This document shows, one piece after another, positions 48,563 to 58,873 of a stretch of DNA of 64,000 nucleotides. The stretch lies in NCBI RefSeq assembly GCF_900186865.1, contig NZ_LT906480.1, positions 948,001 through 1,012,000 of the forward strand, read 5' to 3'. The stretch's first letter is position 1; each line of letters begins with the position of its first letter. This DNA is from Stenotrophomonas maltophilia. Its GTDB lineage: Bacteria; Pseudomonadota; Gammaproteobacteria; Xanthomonadales; Xanthomonadaceae. The translations under genes and the position numbers were made by a program. The notes under the pieces are model-generated. The model was given only the letters and a program-made list of their open reading frames with translations, had not been told where the DNA came from and made no database searches.

Positions 48563-49852
48563 ATGAGCGAAGACCGCCAAGGTCGTTCCACGGACACCGG
48601 CAAGATCCTCTACTGCTCTTTCTGCGGCAAGAGCCAGCATGAAGTGCGCAAGCTGATTGCGGGTCCGAGCGTGTTCATCTGTGATGAATGCGTGGAGCTG
48701 TGCAACGACATCATCCGCGAGGAGCTTGAGGAAAAGGCGCAGTCGGCGCGCAGTTCGCTGCCGAAGCCGCGCGAGATCCTCGAGGTGCTCGACCAGTACG
48801 TGATCGGCCAGAACCGCGCCAAGCGCACCCTGGCCGTGGCCGTGTACAACCACTACAAGCGCATCGAGAGCCGGCAGAAGAACGATGACGTCGAACTGGC
48901 GAAGTCGAACATCCTGCTGGTCGGCCCGACCGGTTCGGGCAAGACCCTGCTGGCCGAGACCCTGGCCCGCCTGCTCAACGTGCCGTTCACCATGGCCGAC
49001 GCCACCACGCTGACCGAAGCCGGTTACGTGGGCGAGGACGTGGAGAACATCATCCAGAAGCTGCTGCAGAAGTGCGACTACGACGTCGAGAAGGCGCAGC
49101 AGGGCATCGTCTACATCGATGAAATCGACAAGATCTCGCGCAAGAGCGAGAACCCGTCGATCACCCGCGATGTGTCCGGCGAAGGCGTGCAGCAGGCCCT
49201 GCTGAAGCTGATCGAAGGCACCGTGGCCAGCGTTCCGCCGCAGGGCGGCCGCAAGCACCCGCAGCAGGAATTCCTGCAGGTGGACACCAAGAACATCCTG
49301 TTCATCTGCGGCGGCGCTTTTGCCGGGCTGGACAAGGTGATCCAGGCCCGTTCCACCGACGTCGGCAGCATCGGCTTCGGCGCCAAGGTGAAGAGCAGCG
49401 AGCGCAAGCAGGAAGTGGGCAAGGTGCTGGCCGAAGTCGAGCCGGAAGACCTGATCAAGTTCGGCTTGATTCCCGAGTTCGTCGGCCGCCTGCCGGTGGT
49501 GGCGACCCTGGAGGAGCTGGACGAGCCGGCCCTGATCAAGATCCTGACCGAGCCGAAGAACGCCATCACCAAGCAGTTCAAGAAGCTGTTCGAGATGGAG
49601 AACGTCGAGCTGGAGTTCCGCCCGGACGCGTTGTCGGCCATTGCCCGCAAGGCGCTCAAGCGCAAGACCGGTGCCCGCGGCCTGCGTACCATCGTCGAAT
49701 CGGTCCTGCTGGACACCATGTACGACCTGCCGTCGCAGGAAAACGTCAGCAAGGTGGTGGTGGACGAGTCGGTGATCGAGCACAAGTCAGAGCCGTACCT
49801 GATCTACCAGACCCCAGCGGCCCCTGAACAGAAGGCCGCAGGCGCCGAGTGA
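48563..49852 (+). CDS. clpX: ATP-dependent Clp protease unfoldase
   Basis: AAA+ unfoldase feeding ClpP. 429 residues (E. coli 424). N-terminal zinc-binding domain with [11 protein letters not shown] and [10 protein letters not shown]; Walker [16 protein letters not shown]; Walker [10 protein letters not shown]; the ClpP-binding IGF loop as GSIGFGAKV. Sensor-2 region [11 protein letters not shown] strong terminator follows, so lon is separately transcribed. Confidence 0.98.
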   Translation: MSEDRQGRSTDTGKILYCSFCGKSQHEVRKLIAGPSVFICDECVELCNDIIREELEEKAQSARSSLPKPREILEVLDQYVIGQNRAKRTLAVAVYNHYKRIESRQKNDDVELAKSNILLVGPTGSGKTLLAETLARLLNVPFTMADATTLTEAGYVGEDVENIIQKLLQKCDYDVEKAQQGIVYIDEIDKISRKSENPSITRDVSGEGVQQALLKLIEGTVASVPPQGGRKHPQQEFLQVDTKNILFICGGAFAGLDKVIQARSTDVGSIGFGAKVKSSERKQEVGKVLAEVEPEDLIKFGLIPEFVGRLPVVATLEELDEPALIKILTEPKNAITKQFKKLFEMENVELEFRPDALSAIARKALKRKTGARGLRTIVESVLLDTMYDLPSQENVSKVVVDESVIEHKSEPYLIYQTPAAPEQKAAGAE

Positions 49853-49903
49853 TCCTTCCAGGTTGTTGATTGGAAAGGATTTTCAAGGAATGCCTTGCAT
49901 CTG

Positions 49904-49942
49904 AAAGCCGATGGCCCCATAACGGGGCCATCGGCTTTTTTT
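49904..49942 (+). terminator. Strong terminator between clpX and lon
   Basis: AAGCCGATGGCCCC, loop ATAA, CGGGGCCATCGGCTT followed by a run of seven T. 15-bp perfect stem. Confidence 0.92.
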
Positions 49943-49995
49943 GTCTCCGGAAGATGCCCTCCCGGAGGCGGTTTTCCCCCTTCCCTGGAGCCCCC

Positions 49996-52443
49996 ATGGC
50001 CCGTTCCCCAAGTGAAACCCTCGACCTGCCGGTCCTGCCGCTGCGCGACGTAGTGGTGTTCCCGCACATGGTCATCCCGCTGTTCGTCGGCCGTGACAAG
50101 TCCATGCACGCGCTCGAACAGGCAATGGAGGCGGACAAGCGCATCCTGCTGCTGGCGCAGAAGTCGGCCGAAACCGACGACCCGCATGCGGCCGACCTCT
50201 ACCAGGTCGGTACGCTGGCGCAGGTGCTGCAGCTGCTGAAGCTGCCCGACGGCACCATCAAGGTGCTGGTCGAAGGACTGTCGCGCGTGCAGGTCACCCA
50301 CGTCGACGAGCGCAACGGCTCGCTGCACGGCCAGGCGGTGGAGATCGACGCCACTGACGAGCGCGAAGCGCGCGAGGTCGAGGCCATCGCCCGCTCGCTG
50401 ATGTCGCTGTTCGAGCAGTACGTCAAGACCAACCGCAAGCTGCCGCCGGAGCTGTTGCAGACGTTGTCGGGCATTGATGAGCCGGCGCGCCTGGCCGACA
50501 CCATCGCCGCGCACATCAGCGTGCGCCTGGCCGACAAGCAGCGCCTGCTGGAAACGCTGGCCGTGGGCGACCGCCTGGAAATGCTGGTCGGCCTGGTCGA
50601 CGGCGAGATCGACGTGCAGCAGATGGAGAAGCGCATCCGCGGCCGCGTGAAGTCGCAGATGGAGAAGAGCCAGCGCGAGTACTACCTCAACGAACAGATG
50701 AAGGCCATCCAGAAGGAACTGGGTGACCTGGACGACGCACCGGGCGAGCTGGAAGAACTGGCCCGCAAGATCGCCGAAGCCGGCATGCCGAAGGCCGTTG
50801 AAGCCAAGGCGCGCAACGAACTGAACAAGCTCAAGCAGATGTCGCCGATGTCGGCCGAAGCCGCGGTGGTGCGCAACTACCTGGAGTGGCTGCTGGGCGT
50901 GCCGTGGAAGAAGCGCAGCAAGGTGCGCAAGGACCTGAAGGCTGCGCAGGACACCCTCGACGCCGATCACTACGGTCTGGAGAAGGTCAAGGAACGCATC
51001 CTTGAATACCTGGCGGTACAGTCGCGCGTGAAGCAGATGAAGGGCCCGATCCTGTGCCTGGTCGGGCCGCCGGGCGTGGGCAAGACTTCGCTGGGCCAGT
51101 CCATCGCCAAGGCCACCAACCGCAAGTTCGTGCGCATGTCGCTGGGCGGCGTGCGCGACGAGGCCGAGATCCGTGGCCACCGCCGTACCTACGTCGGTTC
51201 GATGCCGGGCCGCATCGTGCAGAACCTCAACAAGGTCGGCAGCAAGAACCCGCTGTTCGTGCTCGACGAGATCGACAAGATGTCGATGGACTTCCGTGGC
51301 GATCCGTCTTCGGCGCTGCTGGAAGTGCTCGATCCGGAGCAGAACAACGCGTTCAACGACCATTACCTGGAAGTGGACCTGGACCTGTCCGAAGTGATGT
51401 TCGTGGCCACCTCGAACTCGCTCAACATTCCCGGCCCGCTGCTGGACCGCATGGAAGTGATCCGCATCCCCGGCTACACCGAGGATGAGAAGCTCAACAT
51501 CGCCACCCGCTACCTGGTGCCCAAGCAGGTCAAGGCCAACGGCCTGCAGCCGGAAGAGCTGGAGATCGGCAGCGATGCCATCCAGGACATCGTGCGCTAC
51601 TACACGCGCGAATCGGGCGTGCGCAACCTGGAACGCGAGATCGCCAAGATCTGCCGCAAGGTGGTGAAGGAGATCGCGCTGGCCGGCCCGCAGCCGGTGA
51701 AGGCGAAGAAGGGCGCGAAGAAGAAGGCGCTGGTGAGCGTGTCCAGCAAGAACCTGGACAAGTACCTGGGCGTGCGTCGCTTCGACTTCGGCCGTGCCGA
51801 GGAAGAAAACGAGATCGGCCTGGTCACCGGCCTGGCCTGGACCGAGGTGGGCGGCGATCTGCTGCAGATCGAATCGACGCTGGTGCCGGGCAAGGGCCAG
51901 CTGATCCTGACCGGCCAGCTCGGCAACGTGATGAAGGAATCGGCTTCAGCGGCGCTGTCGGTGGTGCGTTCGCGTGCGGTCGGCTTTGGTATCGACAGCG
52001 ACTTCCTGCAGAAGCACGACGTGCACCTGCACGTGCCCGATGGCGCCACCCCGAAGGACGGCCCGAGCGCCGGTGCGGCAATGGTCACCTCGCTGGTGTC
52101 GATGCTGACCAAGGTGCCGGTGCGTGCCGATGTGGCGATGACCGGCGAGATCACCCTGCGTGGTCGCGTCACCGCCATCGGTGGCCTGAAGGAAAAGCTG
52201 CTGGCGGCACTGCGTGGCGGCATCCGCACGGTCATCATCCCGGAAGAGAACCGCAAGGACCTGGCCGACATTCCGGCCAACGTCACCCGCGATCTGAAGA
52301 TCGTCCCGGTGAAGTACATCGAAGAGGTCCTGGACCTGGCGCTGGAGCGTCCGTTGGCACCGAAGAAGGCGCGCAAGAGTGCGCAGCGTGTCACGGTGCG
52401 CAGCAAGGCCAAACCGAGTGGAAGCGCGCGCGTCAAGCATTGA
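49996..52443 (+). CDS. lon: ATP-dependent protease Lon
   Basis: AAA+ serine protease that removes misfolded and regulatory proteins. 815 residues (E. coli 784). N-terminal domain [20 protein letters not shown]; Walker [16 protein letters not shown]; Walker [11 protein letters not shown]; protease dyad Ser691 in DGPSAGAAM and Lys734 in GGLKEKLLA. The extra length is a Lys/Ala-rich insertion near residue 570-585 ([14 protein letters not shown]) and a basic tail. ATG 49996 follows CTGGAG; a longer frame would include the terminator and is rejected. Confidence 0.98.
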   Translation: MARSPSETLDLPVLPLRDVVVFPHMVIPLFVGRDKSMHALEQAMEADKRILLLAQKSAETDDPHAADLYQVGTLAQVLQLLKLPDGTIKVLVEGLSRVQVTHVDERNGSLHGQAVEIDATDEREAREVEAIARSLMSLFEQYVKTNRKLPPELLQTLSGIDEPARLADTIAAHISVRLADKQRLLETLAVGDRLEMLVGLVDGEIDVQQMEKRIRGRVKSQMEKSQREYYLNEQMKAIQKELGDLDDAPGELEELARKIAEAGMPKAVEAKARNELNKLKQMSPMSAEAAVVRNYLEWLLGVPWKKRSKVRKDLKAAQDTLDADHYGLEKVKERILEYLAVQSRVKQMKGPILCLVGPPGVGKTSLGQSIAKATNRKFVRMSLGGVRDEAEIRGHRRTYVGSMPGRIVQNLNKVGSKNPLFVLDEIDKMSMDFRGDPSSALLEVLDPEQNNAFNDHYLEVDLDLSEVMFVATSNSLNIPGPLLDRMEVIRIPGYTEDEKLNIATRYLVPKQVKANGLQPEELEIGSDAIQDIVRYYTRESGVRNLEREIAKICRKVVKEIALAGPQPVKAKKGAKKKALVSVSSKNLDKYLGVRRFDFGRAEEENEIGLVTGLAWTEVGGDLLQIESTLVPGKGQLILTGQLGNVMKESASAALSVVRSRAVGFGIDSDFLQKHDVHLHVPDGATPKDGPSAGAAMVTSLVSMLTKVPVRADVAMTGEITLRGRVTAIGGLKEKLLAALRGGIRTVIIPEENRKDLADIPANVTRDLKIVPVKYIEEVLDLALERPLAPKKARKSAQRVTVRSKAKPSGSARVKH

Positions 52444-52492
52444 CGCGCGCTGTCCAATGGCCCGAAACCCGCGTCATTGCTGGCTTTCCAGC

Positions 52493-52521
52493 TTGCGTGG
52501 GGGTAGGGCCACTGGTATAAA
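52493..52521 (+). promoter_or_regulatory. Sigma-70 promoter of hupB
   Basis: TTGCGT (52493-52498), 17 bp, TATAAA (52516-52521), giving a leader of about 130 nt. Confidence 0.7.
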
Positions 52522-52660
52522 AGCAGCACTCGCGAATGAGTGATCGCTGTCAGCGATGACTGAATCGGCGAACCGTTTCCACATGGTGGCCGCATGCAGA
52601 AGGCATGCGGTTGCTTCCCTGTCGAATAAGCGGAACCCACCGCCAAAGGAGTTGTAGAGA

Positions 52661-52933
52661 ATGAACAAGACCGAATTGATCGATGCCGTTGCTGAAGCTG
52701 CCGACCTGACCAAGGCCGAGTCCAGCCGCGCTGTCGATGCCGTCGTTGCTGCCATCACCAAGGCGCTGAAGGACGGCGATGCGGTCACCCTGGTTGGCTT
52801 CGGTACCTTCCAGGTCCGCGACCGTGCTGCACGCACCGGCCGCAACCCGAAGACCGGCGACACCATCAAGATCGCTGCTTCGAAGAATCCGTCGTTCAAG
52901 GCTGGCAAGGCCCTGAAGGATGCTGTAAACTAA
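52661..52933 (+). CDS. hupB: DNA-binding protein HU-beta
   Basis: Nucleoid-associated protein, 90 residues as in E. coli HU-beta. Sequence [40 protein letters not shown] (the DNA arm base) and [20 protein letters not shown], with conserved Pro for minor-groove insertion. Preceded by AAAGGAG and a good promoter. High codon bias fits high expression. tRNA-Val follows 11 bp downstream. Confidence 0.97.
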   Translation: MNKTELIDAVAEAADLTKAESSRAVDAVVAAITKALKDGDAVTLVGFGTFQVRDRAARTGRNPKTGDTIKIAASKNPSFKAGKALKDAVN

Positions 52934-52944
52934 GCGGCTCGCTG

Positions 52945-53019
52945 GGGTGCTTAGCTCAGCGGTAGAGCGTCTCCTTTACACGGAGAGGGTCGGGGGTTCG
53001 AAACCCTCAGCACCCACCA
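52945..53019 (+). tRNA. tRNA-Val(TAC)
   Basis: Acceptor GGGTGCT with AGCACCC; anticodon loop TTTACAC gives TAC; encoded CCA. 75 nt. It is likely cotranscribed with hupB, with no terminator between. Confidence 0.97.
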
Positions 53020-53045
53020 CAGCACCGCGGTAAAAGTTTGAGTGT

Positions 53046-53122
53046 GGAGCGGTAGTTCAGCTGGTTAGAATGCTGGCCTGTCACGCCGGAGGTCGCGGGT
53101 TCGAGTCCCGTCCGCTCCGCCA
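53046..53122 (+). tRNA. tRNA-Asp(GTC), copy 1
   Basis: Acceptor GGAGCGG with CCGCTCC; anticodon loop CTGTCAC gives GTC; encoded CCA. 77 nt. Confidence 0.97.
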
Positions 53123-53128
53123 CTACAT

Positions 53129-53159
53129 CGAGGCCCCCGGCCTGAAGCCGGGGGCCTTG
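53129..53159 (+). terminator. Hairpin after tRNA-Asp copy 1
   Basis: GGCCCCCGGC, loop CTGAA, GCCGGGGGCC then TTGTCTT. Confidence 0.75.
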
Positions 53160-53207
53160 TCTTCTCCCCGGAAGGTTCGGGAAGAAGGCGAAAGGTTTTG
53201 CAAGAAC

Positions 53208-53284
53208 GGAGCGGTAGTTCAGCTGGTTAGAATGCTGGCCTGTCACGCCGGAGGTCGCGGGTTCGAGTCCCGTCCGCTCCGCCA
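53208..53284 (+). tRNA. tRNA-Asp(GTC), copy 2
   Basis: Sequence identical to copy 1. 77 nt. Confidence 0.97.
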
Positions 53285-53390
53285 TTGCAGAATTCTTAAG
53301 TCCCTGTGAAAAAACTTTGAAAAAAGTGTTCACCGGGCTGGGTTTCCAGGGAGTCTTCGGATATACTGGGCGCATGCAAAGTTTCAGCGC

Positions 53391-53467
53391 GGAGCGGTAG
53401 TTCAGCTGGTTAGAATGCTGGCCTGTCACGCCGGAGGTCGCGGGTTCGAGTCCCGTCCGCTCCGCCA
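53391..53467 (+). tRNA. tRNA-Asp(GTC), copy 3
   Basis: Sequence identical to copies 1 and 2. Upstream are TTGAAAAAAGTG (53317-53328) and TATACT (53362-53367), suggesting its own promoter. 77 nt. Confidence 0.97.
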
Positions 53468-53472
53468 ACTCT

Positions 53473-53505
53473 AAAAGCCCTCGGCGCAAGCCGGGGGCTT
53501 TTTCT
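53473..53505 (+). terminator. Terminator of the tRNA-Asp cluster
   Basis: AAAAGCCCTCGGC, loop GCAA, GCCGGGGGCTTTTTCTTT. Confidence 0.88.
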
Positions 53506-53613
53506 TTGTGCCGTCGGAAGCGGTGCGCAGGCCACGCCGGTGTTGCTTTTGGTCCCTGCGACGAAGCGGGTTACACTGCCGGGCTCGCCAATCAGGCCTT
53601 GTGATTCCTCACC

Positions 53614-55569
53614 ATGCTGCAGAAACTCCGCGACAAGACCTCAGGCTGGATCGTCACCGTGATCCTGGGGCTGCTGATGATTCCGTTCCTGTTCGTGATC
53701 GACAACAGCTACCTCGGTGGCGTTGGCGCACAGAACGTGGCCAAGGTTTCCGCGCCGCCGACCTGGTGGCGTTCGGCACCGTCGTGGTGGCCGGTGCGCA
53801 TGCTGTGGCAGCATCATGAGATCAGCGCGCAGGATTTCCGCACCCGCTTCGAGCAGGAGCGCATGCGTGAGCGCCAGCAGCAGGGCGAGAATTTCGACCC
53901 GCGCGCGTTTGAAAGCACCGAAAACAAGCTGGCCGTGCTCGATCAGCTGATCGACGAACAGGTCGTGCGCCTGGTCGGCGAGCAGGCCGGTGTCGTGATC
54001 GGCGATGGCGCGGTGCGCGAGTACATCGCCACCATCCCGGCCTTCCTCGATTCGAACGGCAAGTTCAACGAGAACAACTACCGCCTGGCGCTTGCCGGTG
54101 GCAATCCGCCGCGCACGCCGACCCAGTTCCAGGAACTGGTGCGTGAGAGCCTGCAGCAGTCGGTGATTCCGTCGGGCCTGCAGAACTCGGGCTTCGTTAC
54201 CCAGTCCGAGACCGAGCGCCTGCTGAAGCTGCTGGGCGAGACCCGCGATGTCGAACTGGCCGCGCTGCCGGAAGTGCCGGCCGATACCGCGCCGGTGACC
54301 GACTCGCAGATCAAGCAGTGGTACGACAGCCATGGCAAGGACTTCCGCCAGGCCGAGAGCGTTTCGCTCGAGTACGTCGAGATCAATGGTGCGAACCTGC
54401 CGGCACCGACCGCCGCCGACGAAGCCACCCTGCGCAAGCGCTATGAAGACGAGAAGGCGAAGTTCACCACGCCGGAGCAGCGCCAGGCCTCGCATATCCT
54501 GATTACCGGCGACGGTGCCGAAGCCAAGGCGAACAAGATTGCCGCCGAAGCCAAGGCCGCCGGCGCCGACTTCGCTGCACTGGCCAAGGCCAACTCGGAA
54601 GACCCGGGTTCGAAGGGCCAGGGTGGTGACCTGGGTTGGGTCGAACGCGGCGCGATGGTCAAGCCGTTCGAAGATGCGCTGTTCGCTGCCAAGGCCGGTG
54701 ACGTGATTGGTCCGGTCAAGACCGAGTTCGGCTATCACATCATCAAGGTTGCTGCGGTCCGTGGCGGCCAGGGCAAGTCCTTCGAGGAAGTGCGTGACAC
54801 GCTGGCTGCCGAGCAGCTGAAGGCCGACGGCGAGCGCGGCTTCAACGAACTGGCCGGCCGTCTGGTCGACGCCATCAACAAGAGCCCGAGCGATCTGGCT
54901 GCCGCGGCCAAGGAAGTGAACCTGCCGCTGCAGACGCTGGGCCCGATCACCCGTGCCACCGCCAGTGGCATCGCCGCTGACCCGGGCGTGCTGCGTGCCG
55001 CCTTCTCCGACGTGCTGGTGCAGGACGGGACCGCCAGCGACCCGATCGCGCTGGGCGGCGCGACCAACCACAGTGTGGTCATCCGCGTGGCCGCACACAC
55101 CCCGGAACAGGCCATGCCGCTGGACAAGGCGCGCGAGCAGGTGATCGCCGCGATCCGTGCCGACCGTCAGCGCCAGGCCAGCGACAAGGCGGCCGATGCC
55201 GTGCTGGCCAAGCTGAAGGCGGGCGCCACCCTGCAGTCGCTGGCGGCCAGCGAGAAGCTGCAGCTGAGCCCGATGCCCGGCCTGCCGCGCAGCCAGCCGG
55301 TGCCGACCCCGGAAATCAACCGCGCGATCTTCAGCGCGCCGGTGCCGGCCGATGGCAAGCCGAGCTACGGCAAGGTCGATGTCAACGGCCATGCGTTGCT
55401 GTTCGCGGTGAACAAGGTGAACCCGGGCGACGTGAAGGAAGTGACCGCCGAGCAGCAGAAGCAGCTGAAGGACCAGCTGAGCCAGATCGATGGCATGGCT
55501 GCGGCCAAGGCCTATGTCGAGGCGATGCGCAAGAAGTTCGTGATCCAGACCACCGAAGCGAACCTGTAA
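53614..55569 (+). CDS. ppiD: Periplasmic folding chaperone/peptidyl-prolyl isomerase PpiD
   Basis: Inner-membrane anchored chaperone near the Sec translocon that meets newly exported proteins. 651 residues (E. coli 623). One membrane helix at about 12-34 ([18 protein letters not shown]), SurA-like N-domain, and a parvulin domain near 275-385 ([53 protein letters not shown]), which looks more complete than the inactive E. coli one. Residues 48-68 form a Trp-rich stretch ([18 protein letters not shown]). It closes the tig-clp-lon-hupB block. Confidence 0.94.
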   Translation: MLQKLRDKTSGWIVTVILGLLMIPFLFVIDNSYLGGVGAQNVAKVSAPPTWWRSAPSWWPVRMLWQHHEISAQDFRTRFEQERMRERQQQGENFDPRAFESTENKLAVLDQLIDEQVVRLVGEQAGVVIGDGAVREYIATIPAFLDSNGKFNENNYRLALAGGNPPRTPTQFQELVRESLQQSVIPSGLQNSGFVTQSETERLLKLLGETRDVELAALPEVPADTAPVTDSQIKQWYDSHGKDFRQAESVSLEYVEINGANLPAPTAADEATLRKRYEDEKAKFTTPEQRQASHILITGDGAEAKANKIAAEAKAAGADFAALAKANSEDPGSKGQGGDLGWVERGAMVKPFEDALFAAKAGDVIGPVKTEFGYHIIKVAAVRGGQGKSFEEVRDTLAAEQLKADGERGFNELAGRLVDAINKSPSDLAAAAKEVNLPLQTLGPITRATASGIAADPGVLRAAFSDVLVQDGTASDPIALGGATNHSVVIRVAAHTPEQAMPLDKAREQVIAAIRADRQRQASDKAADAVLAKLKAGATLQSLAASEKLQLSPMPGLPRSQPVPTPEINRAIFSAPVPADGKPSYGKVDVNGHALLFAVNKVNPGDVKEVTAEQQKQLKDQLSQIDGMAAAKAYVEAMRKKFVIQTTEANL

Positions 55570-55590
55570 GCCTCGCGGCGTGCAGGATCG

Positions 55591-55622
55591 AAGAAGGCCC
55601 GGCAATGCCGGGCCTTTTTTGT
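55591..55622 (+). terminator. Terminator of ppiD
   Basis: AAGGCCCGGCAATGCCGGGC C followed by TTTTTTG. Confidence 0.9.
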
Positions 55623-55651
55623 CTTCGCGTCGTTTGTGGCGCGCTTGGCCT

Positions 55652-55707
55652 CTGGTAGTGGTCGAGCTTGCTCGACCGCCTTTTGTAAGGTCGAGCCGTG
55701 CTCGACT
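55652..55707. repeat. SMAG-type variant pair
   Basis: GTAGTGGTCGAGCTTGCTCG ACC at 55655-55677 and AGGTCGAGCCGTGCTCGACT near 55687-55708. Confidence 0.7.
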
Positions 55708-55727
55708 GCATCCGCTGGGCGCAGGCA

Positions 55728-55754
55728 TGAAAAAGCCGAGCATGGGCTCGGCTC
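55728..55754 (-). terminator. Terminator of the mltD-like gene
   Basis: Minus strand: AGAGCCGAGCCCATGCTCGG CTTTTTCAT, 27 bp past the stop codon. Confidence 0.85.
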
Positions 55755-55780
55755 TATACGGGAGGCGCTTGGCCTGTGCG

Positions 55781-56980
55781 TCAATCCTCGACGCGCAGCA
55801 CCGCGCCAGGCTTCAGCACGCTGCTGCCGCTCAGGCCGTTCAGCGACAGCAGGGCCTTGACCGGCATGCCGTAGCGGCGGGCGATGGTCCAGGCCGACTC
55901 GCCATCACGCACGGTGTGGCGGCGGCTGCGCGGACGGTCGGCGATCGCGGCGACGGTTCTGGTGACCTGCGGCGTCGGTACAGCGGCCGCCACCGGTGCG
56001 GTGGTGGCGACCAGCGCGGCCGCTGCCTCCGCTACCGTCGCATTTGCGGCCGAGACCGGCGCCAGCACCCGGGTGGTACCCGAGGGACGGCCACCGGAGG
56101 CCAGGGCCGGGTTGAGGCGGGCGATCCTGGCAGGGTCCAGAGCGCGCTGTGCGGCCCACTGCTGCACGCTGGTGCCCGCAGGCAGGGTGTGGTCCTTCAG
56201 CACCGGCACGGTGCGGTCCAGCGAGGCCATCACGCCAGGCTGGTCTTCCACGTCTTCCAGCACGCAGGCCAGGGCATGCAGCTTCTCGACGTAGGCATGG
56301 GTGACCGGCGACAGGCCGGGCAGCGCTGAAGGCTTGGCGTTCTGCGCGTTCATGCCAGCCTTGCGCATGGACTGCAGCACGCGGTACTCGCCGGCGTTGT
56401 AGGCCATGGTGGCCAGGCGCCAGTCGCCGCCGAACATGCCGTGCAGGGTCTTCAGGTAGCGCACTGCGGCCTGGGTCGAATCGACCGCCGACAGGCGGCC
56501 GTCATAGCCGTTGGTCATCGGCACGCGATGGTTGCGCGCGGTGGTGGCGATGAACTGCCACAGGCCGGTCGGGCCGCTGCCATTGCGGGCATTGGGCCGG
56601 TAGCCGCTTTCCACGAAGGGAATCAGCGCGAACTCGGTGGGCAGGTCGGCCTTGCGCAGCTCTTCGACCACGTAGCCGAACAGCACCAGCGCATCGTCAT
56701 CCTGGTTGGCCAGGCGCGAGGGGGCGTGGGCGAACTGCTTCTGCCAGCGTGGGCTGGTGGCCTCGGCGTCGCAGCTGGGTTCGGCCAGGCCGTCGCGGAA
56801 GCTGGTGAAGATCTCCTGGCCGTTACGCACCGAGGCCGCTGGCAGCGCGGACGGATCCAGCGGCAGGGCCGCGGCAGCGGTCAGGTTCTGGCTGATGCCG
56901 GCGCCCAGCGACTGTGCGCCCGCGGTTCCGGCCAGCCCCAGGGCAAGGCCCAGGGCCAGCGGCAGACTTCGGCGCATCAT
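55781..56980 (-). CDS. mltD: Membrane-bound lytic murein transglycosylase D-like
   Basis: Cleaves glycan strands of peptidoglycan in the periplasm. 399 residues. Signal peptide [20 protein letters not shown]. The SLT domain lies at about 105-230, with catalytic Glu in [20 protein letters not shown], then [16 protein letters not shown] and [12 protein letters not shown] single C-terminal LysM domain ([20 protein letters not shown]) binds glycan; E. coli MltD has two. There is no lipobox cysteine in the signal, so it may be soluble. Its start overlaps the gloB stop by 4 bases. Confidence 0.9.
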   Translation of the reverse strand: MMRRSLPLALGLALGLAGTAGAQSLGAGISQNLTAAAALPLDPSALPAASVRNGQEIFTSFRDGLAEPSCDAEATSPRWQKQFAHAPSRLANQDDDALVLFGYVVEELRKADLPTEFALIPFVESGYRPNARNGSGPTGLWQFIATTARNHRVPMTNGYDGRLSAVDSTQAAVRYLKTLHGMFGGDWRLATMAYNAGEYRVLQSMRKAGMNAQNAKPSALPGLSPVTHAYVEKLHALACVLEDVEDQPGVMASLDRTVPVLKDHTLPAGTSVQQWAAQRALDPARIARLNPALASGGRPSGTTRVLAPVSAANATVAEAAAALVATTAPVAAAVPTPQVTRTVAAIADRPRSRRHTVRDGESAWTIARRYGMPVKALLSLNGLSGSSVLKPGAVLRVED

Positions 56981-57741
56981 GCGCGGAAGCCGTCTTTCCA
57001 GTGCCGGAGACCGGCCATCACGTCGACGTCGTCAACGACGTCACGGCCCAGGTGTGCCGAGACCGACGCACGGATCGGCGCCGCGTGCACACGCAGGAAG
57101 GGATTGCAGTCGAATTCGTTGGCCAGGGTTACCGGCAGGGTGGAACGGTCATCGCGGCGCATGGCCAAAGCCTCCTCTTGGCGCTGCCACAGGGCAGCGT
57201 TGGCGGGGTCGACATGCCGCGCGAAGACGGCATTTGACACGGTGTACTCGTGGGCGCAACAAAGCAGCAGTTGCGCGGGCAAGGTACCCAGCTTGCGCAT
57301 CGATGCCAGCAGCTGGGACGGCGTACCTTCGAACAGACGTCCACAGCCCAGGCTGAACAACGAATCTCCGCTGAAAAGATGTTCAGCAGTGTGAAACGCG
57401 ATGTGGCTGCGGGTATGCCCGGGCACGGATAGTACGTGGAACGTCCGGCCCAGTGCCTGAACGCGTTCACCTTCGCCGACGCGTTCGGTGGCCGTGGGGA
57501 TGCGCTCTTCGACCGGCGCGATGACCCGTACACCGGGAAAACGAGCCTGCAGTGCGGGCACGCCACCGATGTGGTCGTCGTGGTGGTGGGTGAGCAGGAT
57601 CGTGTCCACGCGCAGGCCCTGATCGGCCAGTGCGAGCACTGGCGCGGCATCGCCGGGGTCGACGACCACGGCAGTGCCATCGTCGGCGATCAGCGTCCAG
57701 ATGTAGTTATCCGCAAATGCGGGCAGGGCAGTCAGTCGCAT
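56977..57741 (-). CDS. gloB: Hydroxyacylglutathione hydrolase (glyoxalase II)
   Basis: Hydrolyses S-D-lactoylglutathione in methylglyoxal detoxification. 254 residues (E. coli 251). Metallo-beta-lactamase fold: metal site [16 protein letters not shown], then [31 protein letters not shown] and [10 protein letters not shown]. The C-terminal glutathione-binding end is present ([12 protein letters not shown]). ATG 57741 starts [15 protein letters not shown], the family start. Its start codon is only 11 bp from that of the divergent methyltransferase gene. Confidence 0.96.
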   Translation of the reverse strand: MRLTALPAFADNYIWTLIADDGTAVVVDPGDAAPVLALADQGLRVDTILLTHHHDDHIGGVPALQARFPGVRVIAPVEERIPTATERVGEGERVQALGRTFHVLSVPGHTRSHIAFHTAEHLFSGDSLFSLGCGRLFEGTPSQLLASMRKLGTLPAQLLLCCAHEYTVSNAVFARHVDPANAALWQRQEEALAMRRDDRSTLPVTLANEFDCNPFLRVHAAPIRASVSAHLGRDVVDDVDVMAGLRHWKDGFRA

Positions 57742-57752
57742 AGAATTGGACC

Positions 57753-58403
57753 ATGCCCGCGCTGCAGAGCACCCGTCAAGCGAGCCAGACCCCGTGGTTC
57801 GACAGTGAGCCGGCGGCGGCACTGCGCGTTCTGGAACGGCAGTTGCTGCTTCCGCAGGTGTCGGCGCTGCCCGCGCAGCCCTGGCTGTGGATCGCGCCGA
57901 GTGCGGCCTGGCTGGAGGATGCGCAGCTGGGTGGGCGCGGCCTGCGCCTGTACCGGCAGGGGGCGGGGCCGGGCTATGACGGCGATACCCGCTGCGGGCT
58001 GCCCTTGCCCCTGGCCAACGAGAGCGTCAATGCGATCGTGCTGCAGCATGTCACCACCGGCGATGCCGACCTGCTGCTCGACGAGTGCGAGCGCGTATTG
58101 ATGCCGGGCGGCCATCTGTGGCTGAGCAGCCTCAATCCGTTCAGCCCCTACCGCACGCACTGGCGGCAGCATGGGCTGGTGGTGCGTACGCCGCAGCGGA
58201 TCCGCCTGCTGCTCGGCCGCCATGGCCTGGAGTGCGACGATATGCGCTACCTCGGCCCGCTCTGGCGCGGTGCCGGCAGCCGTCGCCCGGGGGGCTGGGC
58301 GCCATTGCGCGCGGCCTGCCTGTTCCATGCGGAGAAACGCACGCTGGCCCTGCCCGGGCCGAAACCGCTGCCGGTGCGCTGGCACGGCACCGTTGCTACC
58401 TGA
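57753..58403 (+). CDS. SAM-dependent methyltransferase-like protein
   Basis: A 216-residue class I methyltransferase-like protein at the place of E. coli yafS between gloB and rnhA. Seen are [20 protein letters not shown] (post-II segment) and [20 protein letters not shown] (motif III), typical of Methyltransf_11. The glycine-rich motif I is poorly preserved ([10 protein letters not shown]), so binding of SAM is uncertain. It ends 13 bp before rnhA and the two are likely cotranscribed. Confidence 0.8.
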   Translation: MPALQSTRQASQTPWFDSEPAAALRVLERQLLLPQVSALPAQPWLWIAPSAAWLEDAQLGGRGLRLYRQGAGPGYDGDTRCGLPLPLANESVNAIVLQHVTTGDADLLLDECERVLMPGGHLWLSSLNPFSPYRTHWRQHGLVVRTPQRIRLLLGRHGLECDDMRYLGPLWRGAGSRRPGGWAPLRAACLFHAEKRTLALPGPKPLPVRWHGTVAT

Positions 58404-58416
58404 TTCTGGAGCTGTA

Positions 58417-58869
58417 TTGAAAACCATCGAAATCCATACCGACGGATCCTGCCTCGGCAATCCCGGCCCCGGCGGCTGGGCTGCGTTGCTGCGCTACAAG
58501 GGCCACGAGCGCGAGCTCAGTGGCGGTGAAGCGCATACCACCAACAACCGGATGGAGCTGATGGCGGCCATTTCCGGGCTGGAGACGCTGACCGAGCCGT
58601 GCAACATCGTGCTCTACACCGACTCGCAGTACGTGCGGCAGGGCCTGACCCAGTGGATGCCCGGCTGGATCCGCAAGAACTGGAAGACCGCTGGCGGTGA
58701 TCCGGTGAAGAACCGCGAGCTGTGGGAGCGCCTGCACGCGGCCACGCTGCGGCACCAGATCGACTGGCGTTGGGTGAAGGGCCACTCCGGCGACCCGGAC
58801 AATGAGCGGGTGGATACCCTGGCCCGCAACGCGGCGATCCAGATCCGCGACGCCAGCCCGGTAAACTGA
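58417..58869 (+). CDS. rnhA: Ribonuclease HI
   Basis: Degrades RNA in RNA-DNA hybrids. 150 residues (E. coli 155). Metal ligands visible: Asp9 in [17 protein letters not shown], Glu in [14 protein letters not shown], Asp in [13 protein letters not shown] and a final Asp in [12 protein letters not shown]; catalytic His in KGHSGDPDN. The start is TTG 58417 with GGAG upstream; no ATG is available before the first strand. dnaQ begins 5 bp after its stop. Confidence 0.96.
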   Translation: MKTIEIHTDGSCLGNPGPGGWAALLRYKGHERELSGGEAHTTNNRMELMAAISGLETLTEPCNIVLYTDSQYVRQGLTQWMPGWIRKNWKTAGGDPVKNRELWERLHAATLRHQIDWRWVKGHSGDPDNERVDTLARNAAIQIRDASPVN

Positions 58870-58873
58870 GCCC

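Noticed and set aside
49870-49995. N-terminal extension of Lon
   Set aside because: It would translate the clpX terminator; ATG 49996 has the ribosome site and the family N-terminus.
53070-53309. Small frames across the tRNA-Asp repeats
   Set aside because: They are translations of the tRNA genes (repeated LACHAGGRGFESRPLRH text), a common false call.
53641-55743. A 700-codon minus-strand frame opposite ppiD
   Set aside because: Shadow of ppiD; no start signal, no domain, and it crosses the ppiD terminator.
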